Source of the DNA: an uncultured Collinsella sp.
GTDB taxonomy: Bacteria > Actinomycetota > Coriobacteriia > Coriobacteriales > Coriobacteriaceae
Length of the DNA: 57,016 nt
Direction of reading: 5' to 3'
NCBI GenBank assembly: GCA_900543505.1
Contig: UQSB01000005.1
Location: 1-57,016, forward strand
Below are positions 1 to 6,893 of this stretch, in pieces. The notes under the pieces are model-generated. The model saw only the letters and a list, made by a program, of their open reading frames with translations. It was not told the DNA's origin and searched no databases. Position 1 is the stretch's first letter; every line of letters starts with the position of its first letter. The position numbers were made by a program, and so were the translations under genes.

Positions 1-782
1 AAGCCGCCACCGTTGCGGCCGCCACGGTCGCCACCGCGACCGCCGCGGTCGTTACCACGGTTGCCGCCGAAGCCACCACGGTTGCCACCGCGATCGCCAT
101 AGCCACCACGGTTGCCACCAAAGCCGCCGCGACCGCCACGGTCGCCGCCACGGCCACCGCGCTCGTCACGGCCGCCGCGAGGACCGCGGTCCTCGTCCAG
201 GCCCATGGCGACGAGCGGAGCGATAACCTTATCGAGAGCGGCCATCAGCTCGGTAGCCTCCTCGTAAGAAAGCTCGGGCAGGAGCTTCTCCTTCTTGTTG
301 GCAAGCTCGACCAGGCCCTCAGCGGCATCCTCGGCAGCGAAGACAACGATCTTGCGCATATCGCCCTCGGCGTCGTCGATGCGGCCGACCAGATCGGCAG
401 CCTCGGCCTCGGCCATCAGGCCATCGAGCTCACGAAGGCGCATGCCCAGCAGGTCGGACATTTCCTTCTGCTCCATCTTGGGCTTGAGGTCAAGAAGCTT
501 GATGGCGCGCTCGATGTTCGCCATGCGCTCGGCCTTGGCCTCCTCCTCCTTGGAAATAGCAAAGCGACGGCTGCGCAGCAGGCGGGCGGCCTTCTGCATC
601 TTGTCCATCAGCTCTTCGTCATCGTAATCAGCGGCGGCCTCGACAACCTCGGCCTCCTCGGCGGAAACCTCGTCAGCAGCCTCAACCTCGGCAGCTTCGG
701 TCTCCACGGTCTCGACTGCCTCGACCTCGGCAGCCATGGTCTCGTTCTCGGTCTCGTTCATGATCTCTTCGTTCTCAGACAT
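1..782 (-). CDS. MarR-like winged-helix protein with RGG-rich tail (partial, runs off window start)
   Basis: Read directly from the reverse strand: ATG at 782 behind AAGGAG (spacing 5), open through base 1 with no stop, 260 residues visible. Residues 1-60 are very acidic (Glu/Ala rich). Residues about 88-195 look like a MarR-type winged helix: a helix pair around ERAIKLLDLKPKMEQKEMSD, a recognition-like segment LLGMRLRELDGLMAEAEAAD, then a wing LVGRIDDAEGDMRKIVVF. From residue 199 the sequence turns into RGG, GDRGG, GGNRGG repeats, like RGG boxes of RNA-binding proteins. Known: RGG tails bind RNA or drive self-association; inference: a nucleic-acid-binding protein, role unknown. The tail DNA is itself repetitive. 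The C-terminus lies outside the window. The wHTH assignment rests on pattern only. Confidence 0.75.
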   Translation of the reverse strand, partial: MSENEEIMNETENETMAAEVEAVETVETEAAEVEAADEVSAEEAEVVEAAADYDDEELMDKMQKAARLLRSRRFAISKEEEAKAERMANIERAIKLLDLKPKMEQKEMSDLLGMRLRELDGLMAEAEAADLVGRIDDAEGDMRKIVVFAAEDAAEGLVELANKKEKLLPELSYEEATELMAALDKVIAPLVAMGLDEDRGPRGGRDERGGRGGDRGGRGGFGGNRGGYGDRGGNRGGFGGNRGNDRGGRGGDRGGRNGGG

Positions 783-850
783 GAGACTCCTTCTTGGCCC
801 TCTCGGGCATCATCGCCCCATTCGCGGGGCCCGTCGCGCACTCTTTGCGC

Positions 851-856
851 TTTATA
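851..856 (-). promoter_or_regulatory. Probable -10 box of the RGG-protein gene
   Basis: On the minus strand TATAAA lies about 70 bases upstream of the ATG at 782, inside TGTATAAAG; a GTTTTG 16 bases upstream could be a weak -35. The leader between contains a small GCCCC/GGGGC hairpin. Weak call by eye. Confidence 0.35.
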
Positions 857-934
857 CATTCATGCCTCTCGGCAAAACGTCCATTAGTTTATGGTGTCGC
901 CATCCAATCTAGCTGCAGAATCTATGTGCACACA

Positions 935-2350
935 TTAATGCGACATGTGCGACTCGCGGCGAGCGTACACCAGCGACACCGCGAACCCGACAACGGCAAT
1001 CACGGCCGCCACGCGCACGGCGGCTGCAAATCCTATCGCCTGGGCAACGTCCGACGCAACGCCTGCGGCGCCAGCAGCCACCGCAGAACTCGAAAGCAGG
1101 CCGATAAACAGCGACGGACCAAACGACGCGGCAATCATGTTCCACGTGTTAAGCAATGCCGTTCCGTGAGGATGCTCAGCGGCGGGAAGCGTCTCCAAAC
1201 CGGCGGTCTGCGAGGGGCTCAGTACCAAACCGACGCCGGCATACACCACAACGGTCAGCAGCACGACAACGCCGATGTTCATGCTTGCCGCGGTCATCGA
1301 GATTGCCGTCTGCCCCACAGCGATCAGGGCAAAGCCGACCGGCAGCAGCGGCCACGCACCACGGGCATCCATCACGCGTCCGCCCACAATCGAGGTCGCG
1401 GCGTTGCAGGCGATCGCCGGCAAAATGAGCAAACCCGCGACAAGTGCGGTCATGCCGTATGCGCCCTCAAAATAGAGCGGCAACAAAACGCTCATCGAGA
1501 ACGTCGTCATCATCGACACCACCACAAGCAGGCATGCAGGCCAAAAACGAACGCTCGCCATGGGACGCACGTTAAGCACCGGATGCTTGAGCTTGAGCTG
1601 ACGAACCGCAAACAGGCCGAGCACCACAACAGCGGCGAAAAGCGTCGCGATACCGGCCATCACATTGGTCGAGAACTCGCCTACGGAATACACGAACGCC
1701 GTAATGCCGGCGGCGAGCAAAACAACCGACGGAATATCGAGCGTGGCGTTCGAGCGCTCTCCGACATTCCGAACGAGCTTTGCTGCCGCCGCGGCGACCA
1801 CGACACCGCCCACCAGCGGCACTACGAACACCGCCCTCCAGCCAAACAACGTGCACATAAGACCACTAATCACGGGCCCAAACGCCGGCCCTAGCGTAAT
1901 GCAGGCACCGCCCAGGCTCAGATACAGACCGAGCTTCTCGCGCGGAGCACAAGATAGCACCACATTCATCATGAGCGAAAACAAGATGCCCGATCCCGCA
2001 GCCTGCAAAATACGACTTGGCAGCAAAACGGTAAACGACGGGGCGACCAGGCACAGGACTTCTCCGGCGACCATGCATCCGCATGCGAAAAACAGCAGCT
2101 TGCGCGTCGAGAAACGACCGGACAGAAAGGCCATGATGGCCGTAAAGATCGACGTCACGATCATGTATCCCGAAACGAGCCACTGCGCCGTGGCAGCGCT
2201 CACCGAAAAGGCCGCCATGATATCGTGCAGTGCCACGTTAATGATGTTCTCGTTAAACGCGGCGACAAAGGCTGCAATATACATTACGACGAGAAACGCC
2301 GCAGTGGCCGATGGCGCTACTTGAACTTGTTGCTGAGATTTGCTCCCCAT
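935..2350 (-). CDS. MFS multidrug exporter, DHA2 (EmrB/QacA) type
   Basis: 471 residues from ATG 2350, chosen because AGGAAGGA sits just upstream and the preceding in-frame stretch is not membrane-like. The protein is almost entirely hydrophobic helices. The first segment carries NVALHDIMAAF followed by WLVSGYM, the motif after helix 1 typical of the DHA2 family, and GRFSTRKLLFF is the loop 2-3 MFS signature. Known of the family: proton-driven export of drugs or amphipathic compounds. The gene is divergent from the deformylase gene at 2555, with about 200 bases between them that must hold both promoters; no regulator gene is adjacent. Substrate cannot be told. Confidence 0.85.
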   Translation of the reverse strand: MGSKSQQQVQVAPSATAAFLVVMYIAAFVAAFNENIINVALHDIMAAFSVSAATAQWLVSGYMIVTSIFTAIMAFLSGRFSTRKLLFFACGCMVAGEVLCLVAPSFTVLLPSRILQAAGSGILFSLMMNVVLSCAPREKLGLYLSLGGACITLGPAFGPVISGLMCTLFGWRAVFVVPLVGGVVVAAAAAKLVRNVGERSNATLDIPSVVLLAAGITAFVYSVGEFSTNVMAGIATLFAAVVVLGLFAVRQLKLKHPVLNVRPMASVRFWPACLLVVVSMMTTFSMSVLLPLYFEGAYGMTALVAGLLILPAIACNAATSIVGGRVMDARGAWPLLPVGFALIAVGQTAISMTAASMNIGVVVLLTVVVYAGVGLVLSPSQTAGLETLPAAEHPHGTALLNTWNMIAASFGPSLFIGLLSSSAVAAGAAGVASDVAQAIGFAAAVRVAAVIAVVGFAVSLVYARRESHMSH

Positions 2351-2554
2351 GCATTTCCTTCCTCTTGGAACGACAGTCGCATCGCCCCAGAGGAACAGTC
2401 CAGGGCGAAAATGAGCCCTAGACTTACGCCAGACGCCGCACACGACGAATCTGACAACATGGTCCAACGTCGAAAGATTGTAACGCGGACGCGCAGCTTT
2501 CCTTCCGCGCTATTATTAAAAGTCCACGAAAGCACGAGACATGAGGAGCCCGCC

Positions 2555-2965
2555 ATGATTAAGCCCATCATGAAATCCGAGTTCTTTTTGCGCCTGCCTT
2601 CCGAAGACGCGGGGCCCGACGATGCCGCGACCGGGCAGGACCTCCTGGATACGCTCCATGAGCATGAGCACGAGTGCGTGGGCCTTGCCGCCAACATGAT
2701 TGGCGTGCGCAAACGCATCATCTGCGTAAAGGACGGCAACAGGGCGCTGCTGATGTACAACCCTCAAATTCTTGAGCAGGTCAATTCCTATCAGACGAGC
2801 GAAGGATGTCTCTCGCTTGCCGGCGAGCGCCCCTGCACCCGCTATCGGCGCATTAAGGTGGAGTATCTGGACGAGAACTTCGTCCACCGCATCAAAAACT
2901 TCTCGGGCTACACCGCCGAGATAATCCAGCACGAAATCGACCACTGTTGCGGAATCGTTGTATAG
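2555..2965 (+). CDS. def: Short peptide deformylase-like metalloprotein
   Basis: 136 residues from ATG 2555, behind GAGGAG; the longer in-frame extension is unlike the family. Three deformylase motifs are visible: GLAANMIG (43-50), EGCLSL (83-88, metal Cys) and QHEIDH (125-130, two metal His plus catalytic Glu). The usual Gln of motif 1 (GLAAPQIG) is Met here, as I recall for a short clostridial subfamily. Known role of the family: removal of N-formyl from nascent proteins; whether this short form does so is uncertain because housekeeping deformylases are usually longer (150-200 residues). Followed by a 10-bp hairpin just after the stop. A second, more degenerate relative lies at 10301-10720. 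Confidence 0.8.
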   Translation: MIKPIMKSEFFLRLPSEDAGPDDAATGQDLLDTLHEHEHECVGLAANMIGVRKRIICVKDGNRALLMYNPQILEQVNSYQTSEGCLSLAGERPCTRYRRIKVEYLDENFVHRIKNFSGYTAEIIQHEIDHCCGIVV

Positions 2966-2966
2966 T

Positions 2967-2990
2967 TCCGCCGTTCTACCGAACGGCGGA
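2967..2990 (+). terminator. Hairpin after deformylase gene
   Basis: TCCGCCGTTC (2967-2976) and GAACGGCGGA (2981-2990) form a perfect 10-bp stem with a TACC loop directly after the stop codon. No T-run follows, so termination is only probable. Confidence 0.45.
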
Positions 2991-3004
2991 CCGCTTGACG
3001 CTGC

Positions 3005-3104
3005 GCGAGCCGCATTCACACCAATCTGACGTTCAGCTTCAAGGGCGCGACCAAAAGGTCAGCGCCCTTTCGCTTCACGTCACCTTGGCGCAAATGCGGC
3101 TCGC
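3005..3104. repeat. Nested inverted repeat / possible structured RNA in convergent gap
   Basis: Three nested helices can be drawn: GCGAGCCGCATT (3005-3016) with AATGCGGCTCGC (3093-3104), 12 bp perfect; TGACGT (3027-3032) with ACGTCA (3077-3082); and AAGGGCGCGACC (3041-3052) with GGTCAGCGCCCTT (3057-3069), one bulge. It lies between the convergent deformylase and aminotransferase genes. Could be a two-way terminator, a small MITE-like element or an RNA; no coding frame of note. Confidence 0.5.
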
Positions 3105-3164
3105 TCGCTGTCGTTTGCCTATCCTGCGACGCTTCAGTTCTCGCGGCGGCACATATCTAATCCC

Positions 3165-4685
3165 CTACGACTGGCGATAGTGATCGAAGAAGTCAGCCAA
3201 GTCTTCGAGGGACTCCTTGAGCACTTCCATGCGCGGCAGGTACACGATGCGGAAGTGGTCGGGCTCAGCCCAGTTAAAGCCGCCGCCGCGCGTGATCAGG
3301 ATCTTCTTCTCGTGCAGCAGGTCAAGGGCGAACTGCTCGTCATCGGTAATGTTGAACTTCTTCACATCCATCTTGGGGAAGATGTAGAACGCCGCACGCG
3401 GCTTAACCACCGAGATGCCGTCAATCTTGTTGAGCGCCTCATACACAAAGTTGCGCTGCTCGTAGACACGGCCGCCGGGGCGGATGTAGTCGTTGACGGA
3501 CTGATGGCCACCGAGCGCCGTCTGAACGATCGACTGAGCCGGCACGTTGGAGCACAGGCGCATGTTGGAGAGCATGTTGATGCCCATGATGAAGTCGCTC
3601 ATGCAGCGCTGGTTGCCCGAAAGCACCATCCAGCCAATACGATAGCCCGCGATCATGTGCGACTTGGACAGACCGCTAAAGGTGACGCAGGGCAGATCGG
3701 GAGCGAGCGAGGCAATCGAGACGTGCTCGTAGCCGTCCATGCACAGGCGGTCGTAGATCTCATCAGCAAAGATCATCAGCTGATGCCTGCGTGCAACCTC
3801 GACGATGCCCTCGAGCGCCTCGCGCGGATAGACGGAACCCGTGGGGTTGTTGGGGTTGATGATGACGAGGGCTTTGGTCGCGCTCGTGATCTTGGACTCC
3901 ATATCCTCCAGGTCGGGATACCAATCCGCCTGCTCATCGCACAGATAGTGCACGGGATGACCGCCGGCAAGGGTTGCGCACGCCGTCCAGAGCGGATAGT
4001 CGGGGCTGGGGATCAGAATCTCGTCGCCATTGTCGAGCAGCGCGTTCATCGAAAGCTGAATGAGCTCGGACACGCCGTTGCCCGTGTAGATATGCTCCAT
4101 CTGAACGTTGGGCAAGCCCTTGATCTGCGAATACTGCATGATCGCCTTGCGCGCGGAGAACAGGCCACGCGAGTTGGAATAGCCTTCGCAGTCGGGCAGC
4201 TGCTGGCGCATGTCCTTGATGACCTCATCGGGCGTGCGGAAACCGAAGGGCGCCGGGTTGCCGATATTGAGCTTGAGGATGCGCTCGCCCTCGTCCTCCA
4301 TACGGGCGGCCTCGTCGACGACGGGACCGCGCACATCATACAGGACGTTATCGAGCTTGGTGGATTTAGAAAAAGTACGCATGGTGGTGCTCCTTGCAAT
4401 TTGAGCTGAGGGATGGGGTTCGGGCTTGGAATCGTTGCGGGGTGATGATGCCTCGCCTTGATCGGCGTCGCCGGCAAGCAGCCAGGTAACATCGACCTCC
4501 AAAATACGGGCGAGCAGCTCAGCCACATCGCGCCGCGGAATCGTCTTGCCGCTCACATATTGGCTCATCTGACTCTTGCCGAGTTTTTTGCCGAGCATCT
4601 CCGATGCGCGGATCACGTCCGACTGGCGAACGTCGCGATCGGACATAGCCTGTCGCAGACGATCGCTAAACGTCTCTTGGGCCAC
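3165..4685 (-). CDS. XRE-type helix-turn-helix fused to AlaA-like alanine aminotransferase
   Basis: 506 residues from GTG 4685, chosen because AAGGAGG sits five bases upstream; the ATG at 4724 lies inside the operator. Residues about 5-72 form a Cro/C1-type HTH (DRLRQAMSDRDVRQ, then SQMSQYVSGKTIPRR). A charged linker follows to about 97. The rest is a fold-type I PLP aminotransferase: LNIGNPAPFGF (AlaA-type signature), NPNNPTG (277-283), DEIYDR (308-313) and the PLP lysine K341 in SGLSKSHMIAGYRIGW. AlaA makes alanine from pyruvate and glutamate. Inference: an enzyme that also binds its own promoter, perhaps sensing PLP or amino acids. Upstream repeats of GTTCAATT support autoregulation. It is not MocR-like, since the HTH is XRE and not GntR. 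Confidence 0.88.
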   Translation of the reverse strand: MAQETFSDRLRQAMSDRDVRQSDVIRASEMLGKKLGKSQMSQYVSGKTIPRRDVAELLARILEVDVTWLLAGDADQGEASSPRNDSKPEPHPSAQIARSTTMRTFSKSTKLDNVLYDVRGPVVDEAARMEDEGERILKLNIGNPAPFGFRTPDEVIKDMRQQLPDCEGYSNSRGLFSARKAIMQYSQIKGLPNVQMEHIYTGNGVSELIQLSMNALLDNGDEILIPSPDYPLWTACATLAGGHPVHYLCDEQADWYPDLEDMESKITSATKALVIINPNNPTGSVYPREALEGIVEVARRHQLMIFADEIYDRLCMDGYEHVSIASLAPDLPCVTFSGLSKSHMIAGYRIGWMVLSGNQRCMSDFIMGINMLSNMRLCSNVPAQSIVQTALGGHQSVNDYIRPGGRVYEQRNFVYEALNKIDGISVVKPRAAFYIFPKMDVKKFNITDDEQFALDLLHEKKILITRGGGFNWAEPDHFRIVYLPRMEVLKESLEDLADFFDHYRQS

Positions 4686-4706
4686 TAGAACCTCCTTGCT
4701 GGCAAA

Positions 4707-4788
4707 GTTCAATTTATACAACACGAATTGAACCTGAGTTCAATTTAGGCAGCAGTATAGCGCCGTGCTATTTCGAAAAGTTCAATTT
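4707..4788. promoter_or_regulatory. Repeat operator: three GTTCAATT half-sites with one perfect dyad
   Basis: AATTGAAC (4726-4733), CTGA spacer, GTTCAATT (4738-4745) is a perfect 20-base dyad. GTTCAATT recurs at 4707-4714 and GTTCAATTT at 4780-4788, so the direct copies are 31 and 42 bases apart, about three and four helical turns. On the minus strand TTGAAC and TGTATA 17 bases later make a plausible promoter overlapping the dyad. Likely the binding site of the HTH domain encoded just downstream. Confidence 0.7.
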
Positions 4789-4848
4789 CAAAAATAAAAT
4801 GAGCAAGACCTCGAGATTTATCCAAAGGCGATAACGACGTGCACGCAT

Positions 4849-5706
4849 TTAGAGGTATTCGAGGAAACGAGCGGCGGCAAGCGAAACATCGGCCGTTCGA
4901 TATATGGCGTTGATCTGCCGATGGGGATGCCCTTCGAGCGGACGCACAGCAACATCAAACTGGCAGCGACGCAAGATGAGCGCGGGAAGAATGCTCACGC
5001 CCAAGCCATCCTCGACCATAGCCATAATCGCATAGTCATCCCAAGTCGACAGTTTTGAGCGCACCGCCAGCCCCGCCCGACGGAATAGCGGCGTAATCTC
5101 GTCATCGGTACCCCGTTCCAGCAGAATAAACTGCTCTCTTGCCAAATCGGTAAGAGAGACGAACTCCGCCGTGGCAAGCAACGAATCTGTCGGCACCACC
5201 GCCATCAGCTCATCACACACTAAAGACCGTGATGCCATGCCGTTTTCTCGGGGCTCACGCGGGATAAAGCCCAGGTCGCAGCGCCCCTCCGCCACCCATT
5301 GTTCAATCTCTGAGTAATCGCCCATCAGCAACTCATAATCGACGTCCGGGTGATCGGCGCGAAAACGCGCTATGACCGGTGGCAGCACGTGGGTCGCCAC
5401 ACTCGAAAACGTACCAATGCAGATCTTGCCGCGCATGAGCCCACGCATCTCGTCCACGTGTCGCTGCAGGCGGCCAAACTCCTCGCAGAGCGCCTCAACC
5501 GCCGGCATGATCTGCCGCCCATCGGCAGAAAGCACCACACCCTCGCGGCTGCGGTCGAGCACCTTAAAACCCCAATCGGTCTCAAGGTCGCCCACCATGC
5601 GGCTCACGCCCGACTGCGAATAGCTCAGCCGCTCGGCGGCGCGCGTAAAACTGCCGGCCCGCACGGTCTCGAGCAGAACCTGCATCTTTTGAATATTCGT
5701 TTCCAC
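4849..5706 (-). CDS. LysR-family transcriptional regulator
   Basis: 285 residues, typical LysR length. N-terminal HTH: MQVLLETVRAGSFTRAAERLSYSQSGVSRMV, followed by the linker helix and a periplasmic-binding-like effector domain (FSSVATHVLPPVIARF...). Divergent from the EamA exporter gene at 5825, with three dyads in the 118-base gap, so it most likely controls that gene and itself. The effector domain resembles that of the second LysR/EamA pair at 43.8 kb (both contain a DDY-IMAMVE-GLGVS stretch). Effector unknown. Confidence 0.9.
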   Translation of the reverse strand: METNIQKMQVLLETVRAGSFTRAAERLSYSQSGVSRMVGDLETDWGFKVLDRSREGVVLSADGRQIMPAVEALCEEFGRLQRHVDEMRGLMRGKICIGTFSSVATHVLPPVIARFRADHPDVDYELLMGDYSEIEQWVAEGRCDLGFIPREPRENGMASRSLVCDELMAVVPTDSLLATAEFVSLTDLAREQFILLERGTDDEITPLFRRAGLAVRSKLSTWDDYAIMAMVEDGLGVSILPALILRRCQFDVAVRPLEGHPHRQINAIYRTADVSLAAARFLEYL

Positions 5707-5724
5707 GGCACCCCTCCACCTTTA

Positions 5725-5801
5725 CATGAGTTTTTGTCATGTTATCCATGCATTATATTCGCTTTTCTTCTAAAGCCAGTTCACCCATAGTGAACATGTT
5801 C
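5725..5801. promoter_or_regulatory. LysR-type operator dyads in the lysR/eamA gap
   Basis: CATGA-N7-TCATG (5725-5741) and GTTCAC-N5-GTGAAC (5779-5795) are perfect inverted repeats with the T-N11-A geometry common to LysR sites; GAACATGTTC (5792-5801) is an overlapping 10-base palindrome. Position between divergent regulator and transporter fits auto- and cross-regulation. Confidence 0.55.
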
Positions 5802-5824
5802 GGATATAGAGGGGATGTCAGCAC

Positions 5825-6736
5825 ATGAACAATGGATTGTTTACGTACTTAGCAGCATTGCTATTGTTTGGCTCCAACGGCATCATCGCCGCTGCCATCG
5901 CGCTGCCGAGCTCCGATATCGTACTGTTGCGCACGTTTTTGGGCGCTCTCACCCTTGCCGCCGTCCTCTTCATAACCAAGCGCCATAACCTGCAGGCTCC
6001 GTCTCGCCCCCGCGAGGCCGCAGCGCTCATCGTCTCGGGCGCCGCGCTGGGCGCCAGCTGGATTTTTCTGTTCCGCGCCTACCAGACGATCGGCGTCGGC
6101 GTATCCTCGCTGCTGTACTACTGCGGCCCCATCATCGTTATGGCCCTCTCCCCGCTCATTTTTGGCGAAAAGCTGACCGGCAGCAAAATCGCCGGCTTTA
6201 TCGCCGTCGCCTGCGGTGCTTTTCTCATTGCAGCGCAAGGTCTAGGCGGCAATATGCCCATTGCGGGCATCGTCTGTGGAATCGCCTCGGCCTTCTGCTA
6301 TGCATTGATGGTCATCGCCAGCAAGGGTGCGCCTCACATCGAGGGCCTCGAGAACTCCGCACTCCAAGTGAGCGCCGCCTTTGTGACCGCACTGGCCCTC
6401 ACGCTCATCACGCAGGGCGCTCCCTCGTTCCTGTCCGCCGGCGTCGCCGCCAGCATTGATTGGCGCGCCGTCGCTATGCTCGGCGTCGTCAACACCGGCA
6501 TTGGTTGCCTGCTCTACTTTAGCGCCGTCGCCAAGCTGCCCGTTCAGACCGTCGCCGTCGTCGGCTACCTCGAGCCGCTTTCGGCGGTCGTGTTCTCAGC
6601 CGCCCTTTTGGGTGAAGCCATAACACCGGTCCGCCTGATGGGCGCCGCGCTTATCATCGGCGGCGCGATTTTTTGCGAACTCGCCGGCAAACGCGCAAAC
6701 GCCAAGGCTGGCATCGCCCAGATAGCACGTGCTTAA
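5825..6736 (+). CDS. EamA-family (DMT) metabolite exporter
   Basis: 303 residues, ATG 5825. Ten hydrophobic segments in two EamA halves (about 5-135 and 145-285); typical loop motifs include RTFLGALTLAAVLF and, in the second half, GYLEPLSAVVFSALL-type proline-glutamate region (YLEPLSAVV). Known of the family: export of amino acids or other small metabolites; substrate not deducible. Control by the divergent LysR gene is likely from the shared dyad-containing promoter gap. A paralogous LysR/EamA pair is at 43.8-45.7 kb. Confidence 0.88.
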   Translation: MNNGLFTYLAALLLFGSNGIIAAAIALPSSDIVLLRTFLGALTLAAVLFITKRHNLQAPSRPREAAALIVSGAALGASWIFLFRAYQTIGVGVSSLLYYCGPIIVMALSPLIFGEKLTGSKIAGFIAVACGAFLIAAQGLGGNMPIAGIVCGIASAFCYALMVIASKGAPHIEGLENSALQVSAAFVTALALTLITQGAPSFLSAGVAASIDWRAVAMLGVVNTGIGCLLYFSAVAKLPVQTVAVVGYLEPLSAVVFSAALLGEAITPVRLMGAALIIGGAIFCELAGKRANAKAGIAQIARA

Positions 6737-6770
6737 AAGCCCCTGCTTTGAAATGCTACCTGCGTAGATA

Positions 6771-6794
6771 AATAATCCCCAGCTGAGGATTATT
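6771..6794. repeat. Perfect 8-bp inverted repeat upstream of kup
   Basis: AATAATCC (6771-6778) and GGATTATT (6787-6794) flank CCAGCTGA, itself containing CAGCTG. It follows the eamA stop by 35 bases and precedes kup by 100. No T-run, so either a weak terminator or an operator. A TATAAA at about 6834-6839 could be the kup -10. Confidence 0.4.
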
Positions 6795-6893
6795 GTCTAA
6801 AATATCCCGATGTGCCAAACTGCTCTTGTATGTATAAAGACGGCATAAAGTTTTTTGTCCTAGACAGATAACCGGATGTCTAAGGGAGTCCTC

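Noticed and set aside
794..1894. Long plus-strand frame over the MFS gene
   Set aside because: Antisense to a clear transporter, low-complexity His/Arg-rich product, no binding site; a GC-codon shadow.
3180..4409. 409-codon frame antisense to the aminotransferase
   Set aside because: Mirror frame of a conserved enzyme with no family motif.
6737..6893. c-di-AMP (ydaO) riboswitch before kup
   Set aside because: No recognisable aptamer core; only an 8-bp inverted repeat and a promoter-like box.
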